Made by a program: the position numbers and the translations under genes. From Limnomonas spitsbergensis (lineage: Eukaryota > Chlorophyta > Chlorophyceae > Chlamydomonadales): a stretch of DNA of 64,000 nt. How positions within the stretch are numbered: position 1 is the stretch's first letter; the number at the start of each line of letters is the position of its first letter. Under the pieces are notes generated by a model. It was given only the letters and a program-made list of their open reading frames with translations, made no database searches and had not been told where the DNA came from. The stretch covers positions 3,260,501 to 3,324,500 of the forward strand of contig JAYJMM010000038.1 of assembly GCA_037349105.1 (NCBI GenBank). The letters are read 5' to 3'. This document shows, piece after piece, positions 1 to 12,230 of this stretch.

Positions 1-412
1 TGGCTGCCGCGTTGCTGGCTCCAGCTGGCTCAACGTCTACATCCATGTCGTCTTGCGGAGGTCTAGCAGCAACTACAGGCTGCGCCACTGGCTGTGCTGC
101 TGGCTTAGTAGCTTCCTGTGGTGCGTGTTGTGGCATCGCAGAAGGCTGCGGTGGAGGAGGCTGTGAAGCATATTGCAAAGCTGATGAAGGAGGAGGAGGT
201 GGGGGCGGGGAGTGCATCATTGGAGCTGCAGGAGCTGCAACCTGGCGAGGCGGGGGCGGTGGAGCGGCGAAATTAGGGGCATAGTTGGATGCCCCCGGAT
301 TGAAAGCGAATCCTCTTGCATTGGGATTAAAATTGAAAGAACGAGGCGGAGGGGGTGGAGGCGGGGGTCCAGTAGTAGAGGCGTCAGCCTGGTCTTCCCA
401 GCTATCAGCCAT
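1..412 (-). CDS. Probable eukaryotic release factor 3 (eRF3/Sup35-type GTPase), N-terminal part only
   Basis: The minus strand is open from an ATG at 412-410 to the left edge, so this is the first ~137 residues of a longer protein. It starts MADSWEDQAD, close to the CWDQAD segment near the start of animal eRF3a. Next come a polyproline run and a tandem Phe/Asn/Pro stretch (FNFNPNARGF, AFNPGASNYAPNF) that resembles the PAM2 motifs by which eRF3 binds poly(A)-binding protein. The rest is Pro/Ala/Gln-rich with an acidic DDMDVDVE patch, typical of the disordered eRF3 N-terminus. The GTPase part that would prove the identity lies outside the window. The family hydrolyses GTP with eRF1 in translation termination in the cytosol. 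It could instead be another PAM2-bearing proline-rich protein. It is divergent from the gene starting at 957. Confidence 0.5.
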   Translation of the reverse strand, partial: MADSWEDQADASTTGPPPPPPPPRSFNFNPNARGFAFNPGASNYAPNFAAPPPPPRQVAAPAAPMMHSPPPPPPPSSALQYASQPPPPQPSAMPQHAPQEATKPAAQPVAQPVVAARPPQDDMDVDVEPAGASNAAA

Positions 413-956
413 AGTACAAATATAACTTTACTCCGTCAGAGCCTGTATCCCAGGTTGTTCAGCAGAATTTCGGCATTGGCTCCAGAACCAGGACGTGGAG
501 CCAAAATATTGTAAATCTAGTTTCCTAGCGAATTCCAAATACAGCGAGGGTAACCTACATGTGGCACGTGTAAGATAGTTCCGAGCCTGGGCGAACGACC
601 CTGTTCACCGTTGCAACGCTGTCATTTCATTGCCATAAGGTTGTTGGATTCCGCAAAGCTCCTGCGGACAGTACTATTCCCCAACTTCATGTGAGCACAA
701 CGATGCATGTCTTCTATACATTCACAAATAATGCATGTCAGTAAAGTGTGCCTTGCCATATATCTGGCTGGTCTGTCAAGAATATCTTCTATATGACACA
801 ATTTTCTTGTCAGGCGCATTGTTATTGTCTGGAGACGGGTTTCCCTTGCAACTTCTTGCGAGATCTCAACTTTTACTTTCTCTTGAACTTACTGTATCTG
901 CTCGTAGATTGTCATTTTTTGTATTTTCATTACACGCTCGCAGATCCAGGCTTTCA
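413..956. promoter_or_regulatory. Divergent intergenic region between the eRF3-like gene and the Tudor gene
   Basis: About 545 bp separate the two head-to-head start codons, so both promoters and 5' leaders probably lie here. I see no clear TATA box. An in-frame ATG at 735 could extend the Tudor protein by 74 mostly hydrophobic residues; I prefer the ATG at 957 because the sequence looks coding only from there. Confidence 0.35.
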
Positions 957-3900
957 ATGGCTCCCAATGCTGAGGGTGGCGATGCCCAAGCAGTTCTTCG
1001 CGAGCCTTGCCTTCAAGGCGTCCCTGTTGGTGACGCTAAGTTGATGAGGACACCCAATACAGATGTCTGCAAGCCTGCACCGAGATCTTTTGATGGACCC
1101 CCTCCATTTGGAAAGGAGGTAGTCGGCGAGCACCTGGCCTTATATCGTATCAAGCGTAGCCGCTGGCAGCAAGGTTGTGAGATAGTTGCATTCGACCCAG
1201 GAAACGGCAAGCACTGCATCGTTGTCGACGGGCATCAACTATGGATGTCGTTGGGAGGTTGCAAATTTAAATGGGAGGACACCCGCCGAGCGAATGCCGA
1301 TCCCAACCCGAGTTTTGCTGGTTCACCCAGACGTGAGGACGCCGTTGGCCGCAAAGTCCGCGTGTTTTGGCCAGGTGGGCACTCGCACGATCTCCCCAAT
1401 TGTCGTTATCGACTTTCGGCATGTCACATGAGGGGCAGCTTGCCTCATGCTGGAGTGCCACTCATGCCTGCCCCTCGAACGACCTACAAACATGCGGTGC
1501 CTTGCATGGATCTCCTGAATCTTAACTAAATATCTCCAATGCACATCATGCGCACAGCCTACCGACATCTTGTCAACACCTCTCTGCCTGCTCTGCATAC
1601 CCCTGCAGGCATGGGTCGATACTACCAGGGTCTTGTCAAGTCCTACGATGCATCAACTGACAAGCACAGGGTGGATTACAGTGATGGCGACTCCTTGGAA
1701 CATGAGCTGCGGCGTGAGGCGGTCATTTGGGTGGAAGGAAATGGGGGCAGTAGCGGTGCCTTTGGCTCCCCCATGAAGGTGTGCGGAGGCAGCAGCAACG
1801 CACAGCTCTTCTCTCCGCGGGCGACCATATCTTACGACTGTGAGGCCATGGCTGCAGCGGACGCCATGAAGACGCCTGCCATCTGTGACGGACCTCGATC
1901 CAGCAGGCGAGGCACGGCCCGGGGGGGAGGACACTTCAAACCGGAAACCATACCGTAGAACCACATAGATTTGGCTCAAAATCAATTAATTATTGGCCTG
2001 CGCGGTCATGGCTGCGCGCTAATAATAATTTAAAAATCGGCGCTATGCGAAGTTGAGATCAGGTTTCTGTCGTAATTGCTGCGCAGAGTGTCAGTCAGGT
2101 TTGTGTTGTGACTGTGCGGCGTTATATTAAATGAAATGCAAAACATTTAAGTGCTGCGCGGCCGTTATTTTAATGATTTTTGCTGCGCAACGATTTTTTT
2201 TGCTGTGCTGACCCTACATAGTATCAGTCATTTTTTAGTTTATGCATTCATTGTTTGTTTGGAAACCTTTTCATTAAGAAACTTAGGTTTCGTTTTAGTG
2301 GTATGTTCTTATGATCACAGGCTGAAATGTTTTGCAATCACTGGTTCGTTTTGCTTCAGAACACCTCAAAACAGCAATCGCTGTTTCGTTTTTGCAAACA
2401 GCCCGTGCCTTCGCTCTAGTAATTGACACAGCAAAAGTTTGCCCAGTAAGGAAAGCATTTCGATGCGAAAGGAGGTTGTCTGCAACATGAACGGTGCTAC
2501 TTTTTCGTGGCGATTGTTTTAGGGTTTGAGGCTGAAATATTCGTTTTTTGTTCGCTTTCTACCTACGGTCGATATTGTCGTGGAAATCAACCACGAGTTT
2601 CCTTGAAAATCGATCAATAAAACGAAATCGGACTGATACTACGGTATGTGGTATTACGGTATCCATAAAACAATGAAAATTAACATTGCAGAGCCAGCTC
2701 TTGCTACTGAGGGTTGCGGAAAGTCTCCGTATACCACATGCCAAGGCCGTGCCTGGCTGGTAAGGTCTCGCAATATCAGAGAATTTAGCAGCTGAATAAT
2801 GGAGGCTGCACAGCTGTGTCCATCCGGTGCTGCCACGTATTATTAGCAGTACCGGTATCAACTTCCGAATTGGTACTCTGTGCAAGGACTTCCCGGTTCT
2901 CTATGTAGGTATATCCAACTAAAAACTTGCTGATGTTCTGTGCGGCCATTCTTTGCGGTATCAGCTTTTGGGCACTCGATGCATTAACTTTCCGTTATTT
3001 CATACAGCCATATATAAACATCTGCGTACCGCGCCACTGTACCGGTATTCTGTACTGCCATATTGCAACATCAGCTCACTTGCACTGTATTCAGTGCAGC
3101 CACGTTCACTAAATAACATCGCACTTTTCATCATGGATGCAGTTTGGACGCCACTGGAGCTCCTCACCCGTCGGAAAAAATACTTGAACCGTGCAGGAAT
3201 GCGTCTGGGGGCTGCGTGGGGGATGACGGTACCGCTGCTGTAAAACGGGTGAAGCGTCTGTCCGGCAGTGCTTCAATAGCCGCCAGGAAGTCATCTGGGT
3301 ACATGGGGTGTAATGAGGACGACGACGAAGACGACGGCGAAGGCATTGCTCCGCAGAAGCTGGCGGTGGGCTGCCGCATCGCCATGAGCGCCCATGGCGC
3401 CTCGGCTTTTGTCAGGGTGAGAGACAAACATTAAAAGGAATGCACCGGGGACATCTTTCAGTCAGAAGCGACTTCATGAGATCAACGGTGCATGCTCCAT
3501 GAGATCACTGGTGCAGGCTCCATGGGTCCCAAGCAGTGCATTTCAATCACATGATGGGGCATGCAGAAGCCACTCGGTTGTTGCACCTGACTATTTTTGT
3601 CTTCAGTGCGTCGGCTGCGCACAGGCTGAGAAGCTGTGCAAGACTGTGTCACCTGGCCAGACGGGAAGTTTGCCAAGCTTTTTCAGTTAGATGCGGTGTT
3701 GGTGTTGTTCCTGCCCCCCACCCCACCCCGCCCCACCCCACTCCACTCCACCATAACACCGACCACATGCCTCCCACACCACTCATACACACTGCCACAC
3801 TGCACTCGTATTCAATGCACACCGCCTCCTATGGGCCCTGCCTTAGGCACCGGAACCCTATATTTAAAAAGCCCCGCCTTCCTTTTGTCCTTCAAGGGCC

Positions 3901-6900
3901 GTATGTCTGGGTACCACCCGAGCGACGGCCGGCACAGGATCCGCTTTGATGACGGCAGCAGCCGGCTCCTCAACATGCGCGGCAAGCCGTTTGTGTGGGT
4001 GGCGCCCCGCAGCCACGCCGCCGGTTACAATCCAGCCTTGCACGCGGCAATCGCATCGATGGGTGCGGAGAATGTCACAACTGGGGAGCCATGCATCCCC
4101 GCCGCGGGCGCAGTTGTGACAGCGGCGGCGCTGTCCGCAAAAGAGGGGGGCCCAGGCGAGCCCAGGTACGGCTGTGGCCTGACGGCACCCCCGCCTGAGT
4201 TTAAGGCGCTCACAATCAAAAGGCCTGAAGCGGCCGCCGCCGCTGCCGCGCGGGAGCAGCGCCTGTGCATGTTCTGGCCGGCTGACGGGCGCTGGTACCA
4301 AGGCGAGGTGCTGCGCCACGACGCGGAGCAGGGGCTGCACCACGTGCTCTTCTGCGACGGCGAGAGCGAGTGGGTAGACCTTGCTGCGGAGACGCTGCTG
4401 TGGGCCCCCACGAACTGCGGGGCCTCGCTTCCGTTTGGGATCTGCCACGGTAGGTGGGAGATGATGGACAACTGATTGTGTGCGTGCAGCTGGTGTTTGT
4501 GTGGCCATGTGCCATGCACAGCACGCACCAACGCCATGCACAGCACGTACATATGCCATGCATAATGTTTAGTGCCATGCACTGTACATCCATAAGCCAG
4601 GTGCTGCACTTCCAAATGCCTTACGCCATACTTTCGTACGTTATGCATGCCAGGCGTCGCCCGGCATGTCTTCCAGTTCACTTTCATGCCTGGTGATCAG
4701 TGCTGTGCTGTGATTACTTCTCTTACGTTGGCTGAGTTGCGGAGTTGGGTTTCAGGCATTGAACTTTGAAAGCAAAGCTATTTTGATCAGCAAGGGACTG
4801 TAATTTCTGTTAGGATTTCTGAGGAATGGCGTAGTTGCACAGTTCTGCTACTAGTGTGGCCTTTCGACTGCCCTTCCCCGGCGCATGCTCAGGCAACGCC
4901 GCTCCGCACGGCCAGGCTGCCATTGGCTGGCGCGTATCTGTCTACCACAGTGGGCAGGAGGGTGCAGAGCTTTCCAGCGGGTTTGTCACTGACTACAATG
5001 ACGGCCGGGGCGGCATGCTGCAGGTGGGTTCAGGGTTTGGGCAACACGTTTCAGTTAGGTGATGGTTTGGGACTTAGGCAGCATGCTGCTGGTTGGTTTT
5101 GAAAATTAGGTGGCACGCTGCAGGTGGGTGCAGGATTTAGGTCACTATATCTTTGGCATCGCATTCCAGGTGGGTGTGCCCTGGAACATTTGAGGTCGAT
5201 GCCAGCTCGTCCGGCGCCGTGGCGCACGCTCCTGACTACAATAGGCAGCCTCGGACCCAGCCTGGTGCAGTATGCCCCCTGGTAATTGGGCCCCTGGCTG
5301 AGGGCCCCCGCTCATAATTTTGGTTCCAATAGGCCCAGTAGGTTTTACAGGTGGGTCAGGGCCCCTGGGACGATCTGTTCTCATAGTTTCCGTTTGTGTA
5401 AGCTCTCCACCTGTACTGTACAATGCAAGCTAGAGACATGAACGCCATAATATCTACACCGGGAGGTGTATCTTGGGGCCGGGATCTACACTAGGGAGGT
5501 GGATCTGTGCTCCAGGATCCACACGCCATGTTTGATCTATGGGGTAGGATCCATATCAAAAGGTGAGCCCATGGACCAGGACTGAAACCATAAGGCAACT
5601 CATGTGACAGGATTGTCACTATGATGCGGATCTATGGGCCAGGATCTACATCAAAGGGTGAATCTTGAGGCCAGGATCCACACTTAAAATCAGATGTGCA
5701 ATTTAGGATCCACATCATCCGGTGAATCTTTAGCCCAGGATCCACACCGTCAAGCAGAAGTATGAACTATGATCCACACTACGGTATGAGCCGAATCTGT
5801 GGGTCAAGATCTGACCCCGGTGCCTGCCCCACTTGGTCAGGTGCGGTACGATGACGGCAGCGAGGCGCCAGTGCACCTGGGCAGTGATGTCGTGGTGTGG
5901 AAGGCAGAGCCCAGTGGCGGCGCGGCAGACACTGCCCCCACGCCGGCAGGCGGCATTGGGTTGCGGAGAGCAGGGAAACCCTTGGCAGCAGGTGCCCTGC
6001 ACTGCCCAAGGGACAGCCAAGCAGGGGGCCGGGCCCTGACGGGGAAGACCAAGAAGGCCGGCAAGGATGTGGTGAGTAGCGTGCCAACCCGCTGATGATG
6101 TTCTATTAACACATGCATCGTGCCGATACGCAGAAGCTCATAGACTTTGCCTTGTTTTCTTGAAGAGTGGTAGGTTGTCTGCCCTAGACACCAGCGCCTC
6201 GTCCCACCTGTAAACTTGTATATTTCATGACGTAGCTACCTGTCAGCTACCTACCAGCTACACTCTGGCCTACGGTTAGAGGTCCCAGGTGGAGCCAGCT
6301 GTGCTGTTTGGGACGTTGATGAAGGCCAGTCAGGGTTTGGTCCTAATCGGGCCTGTGGCGGCTACAGGGTGAGCTGCCAATGCTGGTTTCTGATCACCAA
6401 AAAGAAGCACTGCCATTTCCCCTGAAGACGGGTGGTTGAGTCCCATCTTGAAGCTGGGGGAGAAGACAACTTGGGCAGGAGCCGGAGAGTGCCGCAGGGT
6501 GTCTATAAAATGTTTTTTTGTGTGAAGGGGGGGGGACATTTAGTTGAGTCACTCCGTTGCTCTGCATCCTCTACGGAGGCTGAGGAGCTTATGTTAGTTA
6601 TTTTATATGATTTCTGAGTCTGATTTGAAGTCAGTAGTACCGACACTGGTATACATTGTGCTTGAGAGCCTTCTTTGGCTTGCCTGCCCGCAGCCTCAGA
6701 AGTCGCGCGTGGAGGGCGGGCGCGGAGGCAGGGCGCGCAGCAGCCTGCGGCGTCGCAGCTCCTCAGGCGATGAGGACGACGCAGCGGTTACTGACGACGA
6801 CGACGACAATGGGAGTGAGGACCTTATGCTGATGGACATGACGGCTTCAGATAGTGACGAGGCGCTAATGATGAGCAGCGGGGACGATGCAGAGGAAGAG

Positions 6901-7995
6901 GATGGGGAGGAAGACACGCTGAGGAGGAAGCAGCAGCGGCCAGCGAAACGGCCAAAGCAGGGCGGCAAGGGCCGGCAGCTGCCCCCCCATCAGTCGCTGT
7001 CGCCGCACGCGCAGACCCCGACGCTGACAACAGCGCCTGCGGCAGGCGCCGTAGCGTTTCCCCTCACAAGGCCCTTCAATCCGTCATCTCTGATGATGCC
7101 GCCGCCGCCGCCGCCGCCGCTGACAGTGCATCGGTATCGACCATCCCTCCCAGAGTTGAGCCCCTCGGCTATTTCGTGGGCTGCCAGCGAGCAACGGGAG
7201 ATGTGCCTGGCCTCTCCTAGCCGGCTGAAAGGCTTCTCCAGGGGCGCAACCACGCCCAGCCCCAGCACCAGGACCCCTGTCCCTGCAGCTCTAGCAATCC
7301 AGGCGCTCAACAAGTCCTCTTCCTTCCCTTCGCCTGTGATCGGCGCTTTGAAGCCAGAGATGCTCCCGCTGCAGGTCTTGCAGGCTCGCATGTGTACGCT
7401 GGATGCAATGTTGCGCCGCATCAGTACGGCTGAACAGCGCATGGGCCTTGCCCCCGTTCCGCCGCCGCAGCAGCAACAGCAGCGGTGCAGGAAGCGGACA
7501 CAGCATACGCGATGCTGCTCACATGAGACGGAGAACTGCCCGCCACTGCCGGAGGTTGAGCAGTCCAACCCACTGCAACAGCAGCCGCAGCAGCCGATCG
7601 CGGCTCCCTCGTATGGACAGGCCACTGATCTACCGGTCGGGCAGTGTGTTCTGATAGCCCAGGTGACGGCACACAAGAGCGTCCGCAGTGTCCGCCCAGG
7701 CTGTGGGAGTCCGGCATTGGCCCCGCTCAGCCGAGGGGTCTCTGCAGGGACGCCTCCGCCCAATCAGCACACGCCCGAGTCGCCTGCAACGGCCGCCGCT
7801 ATTGATTCAGTTCCGACGGTTGAAACGGCTCCAGCGGACGCAACTGTTGTGTCAGCAGCCCCCTCAGTTCTGACGGCGCTGTCAGAGAATGCGCAGGAGG
7901 TGCCGAGCCAGGCGTGCGGGTCGACGGCGACTTGTGTAGCAGGAGTCGCGGACACTGCCAAGGAGGGCGGCAACATGTCGGGCATTCCCGTGTAA
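957..7995 (+). CDS. Multi-Tudor-domain chromatin-type protein, seven exons
   Basis: Predicted exons: 957-1374, 1609 to about 1778, about 3143-3416, 3897-4449, 4893-5023, 5841-6071 and 6694-7995. Phases agree at every junction except exon 2/3, which I could not settle. Five Tudor-like units follow the pattern VG-x-x-V-x-V-(FW)-...-W/Y-x-G-x-V-...-H-x-V-x-(Y/F)-D-D/G-G-...-L...W: at 1116-1275, 1341-1374 plus 1609-1735, 3373-3416 plus 3897-4012, 4258-4416, and 4922-5023 plus 5841-5903. The second and fourth are clearest (MGRYYQGLVKSYD, GRWYQGEVLRHD). The last exon adds a basic stretch, an acidic run (DDDDDNGSED) and a long Pro/Gln/Ala-rich disordered tail, ending at 7995. Tudor/Agenet folds usually bind methylated histone or protein tails, so a nuclear chromatin reader is likely. 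About 1,000 residues. I do not recognise a specific orthologue. Confidence 0.7.
1985..2120. repeat. Dispersed repeat (copy 1), related to 20285-20370
   Basis: Lies in the long intron between Tudor exons 2 and 3. It shares ATGGCTGCGCGCTAATA, then AAAAAT(C/T)GGCG and AGTGTCAGT(C/G)AGG, with 20285-20370, with small gaps. A diverged mobile sequence or satellite fragment; no coding capacity seen. The rest of the intron (2120-3140) shows nothing I can name. Confidence 0.6.
5455..5765. repeat. Degenerate minisatellite in a Tudor-gene intron
   Basis: Repeated variants of GGCCAGGATC(C/T)ACA followed by GGTGAATCTT occur at irregular 40-50 bp spacing. The array lies inside the intron 5024-5840, so it need not keep a reading frame. 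Confidence 0.55.
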
Positions 7996-9668
7996 CATAC
8001 TAGCGGCTTCTCACTGTCAAATAGTTGTTTACGTTTACAGTATTCTTAGACAGGATGCATCTGAATAAGGTGACATGAGTAGAAGCTAGAAACCCCAACA
8101 AACAGAAGCTTGCGCGTATATTTCAATTGGCAAGTGCCAGGCCACATATATTTGAGCTTGCCCCCCAATATTTCAATTTGCTGTTGTTTGCTTAGTGTGT
8201 GGCAAGAACTATTCTTTACCTTTGACTGCACCGCACGTATTGGTGTGCCTGTCGCTTGTTCGAATTTGAGGTTGGGAGTCAATGACGTTGACACCTCTGG
8301 GCCCTGCTCAAAAAGGCTCGGCCTCCTTAAGTTGGGAGTGTTCTCACTTTGGAGCTTTCTTACCTGATAAATTATCGTAATAAGGAATCATCTTAAAGCA
8401 AACTAAGAATCTGCATTCCCAACAATCCCGAGACAGTTTGCACTCCAAATCGGATCAAGCAACGAGACGTTCTGACCGTTGTCACTGATATGTTTCGTCT
8501 TCATCAGACTTCTATAACGAATGAACAAAAGTAATAGGTCATCCCATTGCAAGCACCAACACCACCAAACCCGTCATCCAAGGGCAATCCTTAGACTGTC
8601 CTAGTGTTTCAAGTACCGGTTTACGGGCACATGCCCCACGCATCAAATGTGATACTCTGATGGACTGTAAAAACTTCACAAGTCGACTACCCAATTGCAT
8701 GGGAGCAGTCCTCACTTCTGAAGTTTGAGAACATTGACTTCCCACCCATGATCAACGGCCAGGCGGGGCCATGAGGATCGTCCCTTATCTGGATACAAAG
8801 CTTACTCTTTGTTTGCCGACGTGGCCGAGCTTTATTTAAGCATGGCCCAGAGGTGTAACTTCATTAACCTGGATACCAAGCAGGCAAGCACCCTTATCCC
8901 CATAAATGTTTGATGTTGATGACGTTACACACTGATCTGGGTCTGGCTCTAAAACTTGCTGCGTGGGCGCCCAACAGAGATGTTAGGAGAAGAAAATCAA
9001 ATGCAAGAGGGGAAGGGGAAGAAAGAGTGAAACGCAGGAAAAGGAAAACACCTCTCCTCCCCTCAAAAAGGGGAAAAGATGACATGTTCGGTGCCAAGCT
9101 AATAGGGGTGAGAGACTTCACGCCCTTGGCTTGCTTTTATGGACTGCATCCCCTCGCTGAATCCCTTATATTTGGGAATTCGAGACATGCCATGTTCTTG
9201 ATTTCGAGATAGTTTACCGGCAATGTGCAATTTCTTACAATATTGTCAATTTAAAAAGTGTTATCTTTGGCACTTGCTTGCTTGTGCGCCTGAATGCACT
9301 TGCTCAGGGATACCGGTACTGACAGTGCGGTGAGAATTATCCGCTACATCACCCCACATCTAATTTGGGACATCCCTAAAGTGTACGAAATAAGGGGCTT
9401 GAAAGTTGCAACGTAACATGGTTGTTGTTCACCTCATGCTTCAATTCAAAAACTTCTTAATGCCCTCAAACATCCAACGGCAAAAATGGAAATAACATGG
9501 ACTAAGTGTAATGGTCATCAAAATAACTGACACGTGGCCTAATACAGAGTTTACCTGCACATTTTCATAGAACAAGCACCGCATTGTTTGTCTCGTTTTA
9601 TACTTATAAGTTCATTGGGGCTTACATACCACTTAATTAAAAACTGGCCAGATGCCAGATTCATTAGC
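7996..9668. other. Intergenic stretch without a recognisable gene
   Basis: Downstream of the Tudor stop codon. It holds probable 3' UTR, then copies of the GGCGCC-ended dispersed repeat (about 8290-8336, 8819-8875, 8915-8980). Open frames here are short and without motifs. Confidence 0.5.
8819..9075. mobile_element. Short inverted-repeat element (GGCGCC family)
   Basis: The left half reads CGTGGCCGAGC...GGCCCAGAGGTGTAAC (8820-8862). The right half, 8915-8980, is its inverted partner (GACGTTACAC...GCGTGGGCGCCCAAC), followed by purine-rich sequence. The same head-to-head pair occurs at 14860-15185 and 31785-32350, so this looks like a non-autonomous terminal-inverted-repeat (MITE-like) family. 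No target-site duplication could be fixed. Confidence 0.45.
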
Positions 9669-9728
9669 CCTTTAAACCCTTAACCCTCAACCCTAAATAC
9701 TTGACCCTAAACCCTTAACCCTAAACCC
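9669..9728. repeat. Interstitial telomere-like tract
   Basis: Irregular runs of CCCTAAA, CCCTTAA and CCCTCAA. This is the complement of plant-type TTTAGGG mixed with TTAGGG-like variants, about 60 bp, within otherwise unique sequence. Confidence 0.6.
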
Positions 9729-11585
9729 GAAGTCACCAACACAATGAAAGCCACCAACAAAAACTAGGTTGTCGAAAGTAGGCAAGACAAACAAAGAAGG
9801 AGCAGTCAAGAAGAAAGAAATGTTCGGCTGGCACAAAGTGTTATGTTACCCCTGATCTTACATATCCCTCCAAGACGGGCCAGGCCAGACGCGACGTCTG
9901 CCTCTACGCCCCGCGCCTCGGTGACGCAGTGCACCCTAACAGCGCTATGACCTCCTCTGCCAAACACTGAAAAACCTCCCCAAATCTGAGGCACTTGGGC
10001 TACTGACGACGATCGTAAACATATTAAGTCGTCTTATTTGCCTTATTTTCTCCGTTTCCAAGAGCAGTCATTCAATCACACAAATGATTCGTTTAGCGTC
10101 AGACATTAGTCTTGTAACGCTATGCGAGCTGTGTGTTGGACCGCTGGAGCGCCCGGCATGCACGGCTCATCTTGACCGCTCCCTCTCCCCCTCGGATTCC
10201 TGCCCCTCGGGCTTCTCAACCTCAGAATCACCCTCCGCCTCACCCTCGTCAGCCTAGGACTCAATAGCCGCGACATGCGCCACCTCTGCAGCCCTGCCCT
10301 TGCTTCTACACCACCTCGAGACCTGCCGCCCCCAACCCCTCTTGGCAACGGGCACTGTTGGCAGATCCCCAGGTCGGTCCCCGTTTCAGCCCTGATCCCT
10401 CGCTGTCCCTCGCTTCATGTCTAGGGCTGGACACCTAGAGACTGCTTATGCAAGGATAAACATTGGACCCCCTATGGTACCGGCAGTTGATACTACCGAC
10501 AGGATATCAAAAGACCCAAATGCTTGATTGCGAGCATTGTTTGTTTAAAAAAATCGGTATTTACACGATTTTCAGTTAATTTCCCCTTCAAAGCAAGCAA
10601 CAATGGATTCACAACGCCAATTCGTGAGCCCTTCCAAATGCTGGAAGCACGAAACGAGACAAACAATCCGGGTACCATTTGTTGTTTAAGTTTCATTTTT
10701 TTGAATTTCTTTTCCCCTTCAATTCCGCCAGTATTAAAAAACGACTTCACTTTAATGGTACATTCACCCTTTAAGGCACTGATAATAAATTTGCATGGCT
10801 TCATTTCCCTCATTTCCGTCGGTTTCAAAGCTCATAATCATTACAATATGTTGCAACAGTCCCGGAAGGAGCCTAGCAACGACACAAACCGGTAAACCAA
10901 CTGACTGTAACAACATGTTTCCGATTGGAGCCCAGAAGAAAAAGCCGTACACGGTCATCTGGTCCTCGGGAAAGGTCCAGTGCCGGTGTTTTAATGCTCC
11001 CGAATTCTTGAGACTGGGTAGGTACTGCACGGATCCAGTATATTGAAGGTTTCGGATTAAACTATCTGCAGGGTCGCCCCCATGATTCTTTAGTCAATGT
11101 ACTGTTGCGCCAGAATGTTTGTGCAAAAGAAAGCTCATCTGTAGAGGCAAAATCGTGGCTAGTACGATCGACAAATTGACAAGTGTTATTCCCTTCCTTT
11201 ATTACCAGTCTCCTTCGGCCGTGGTCCGTAATGTAGCTGATGTGTACTGTAGCAGAAGCGAGCTAAATTGCCCTGTGGATCCTACCTAAATTTGCCGCTG
11301 TACACTCGCTTGGTCTTGATGCGCATGGTGTCCAGGACAAAGCGCTCCTGCATCTGGTGGTTTTGGGGCAGCACAATCACCTGTTGGGGAACAGAAACAT
11401 GGCGGTTCTTGGACGTCATCCAGGGAGGCCTTAAGATTGAAAAGGCAGTTATTAAACAAAACATGTCCGAAATTGTTGGGGTACTGGGGAGGTACTTTAC
11501 GGATCCAGCAGGAATATATCGAAGGTTTCGGATTTAAAGAAGTCTTGAAGGCCTCTTCCAGGTTCAACCCTCTCCAATATCAGAG
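9729..11585. other. Intergenic stretch, no supported gene
   Basis: No long conserved ORF. One direct duplication is visible: about 11014-11058 and 11488-11537 both carry GGTA-(N)-ACGGATCCAG followed by GAAGGTTTCGGATT. The short minus-strand frame at 11464-11282 has a protein-like composition but no motif I recognise. Confidence 0.4.
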
Positions 11586-11589
11586 AAAA

Positions 11590-11830
11590 GTCAATGACGT
11601 TACACCACTGGGCCATGCTGCAAAGCTAGGCCGCGTCGGCGTCCAACAGCAAGGTTGGAAACTAAAGAGAGAGAGGTAAGAGACCCCCTCAAAAACAAAA
11701 CAAAAAGTCCTAATCCCTAATCCAACTACCGGAAGCTAAAGACGTCTGGGCCATGCTCCAAAGACTCGGCCGCGAGGGCGTCCCACTGTCAGAAAGGGGG
11801 GAAAAGGAGGGGGGGGAAACAGGAAATTAT
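11590..11830 (+). repeat. Two tandem copies of the GGCGCC-family repeat
   Basis: Copies at about 11595-11700 and 11740-11830 each have the core (TGGGCCATGCT, then GGCCGCG) followed by a purine-rich tail. Both are in the same orientation and diverged from the copies at 15105 and 32240. Confidence 0.5.
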
Positions 11831-11948
11831 TGCTCAACCAAAAATCAGGCACCTGTCCCAAGCGATACCGTCGGTTAAGGCCAAGACAAGTTAGAGAGCC
11901 AGAATCTCCATGCAAGTCTGTCCCGGAAACCATTATAGCTACAAACTA

Positions 11949-12230
11949 AGGCGGCCGTCATAGGTCGCATCCAACTCCCATCTTCTAGCTGCTCCTGAGG
12001 CGGCCTTCATGGGTCGCCTCGAACTCCAGTTTCTAGCTGCTCCTGAGGCGGCCTTCATGGGTCGCCTCAAACTCCATCTTCTAGCTGCTCCTGAGGCGGC
12101 CTTAATGGGTCGCCTCGAACTCCATCTTCTAGCTGCTCCTGAGGCGGCCTTCATGGGTCGCCTCGAACTCCATATTATAGCTGCTCCTGAGGCGGCCTTC
12201 ATCGGTCGCCTCAAACTCCATCTAGCATCA
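11949..12230. repeat. 48-bp minisatellite, about six units
   Basis: The unit begins GCGGCCTTCATGGGTCGCCT and ends TCTAGCTGCTCCTGAG. Because 48 is a multiple of 3, one plus-strand and one minus-strand frame stay open through the array, giving 16-residue peptide repeats. No start context or exon structure supports translation. Confidence 0.85.

Noticed and set aside
12..284. Gly/Cys-rich plus-strand ORF at the left edge
   Set aside because: It is the antisense shadow of the proline-rich eRF3-like frame, which has a sensible start and motifs.
11282..11567. Minus-strand frame with protein-like VLPQNHQMQERFVLDTM
   Set aside because: Composition is suggestive, but I recognised no family and found no partner exons, so it is not called as a gene.
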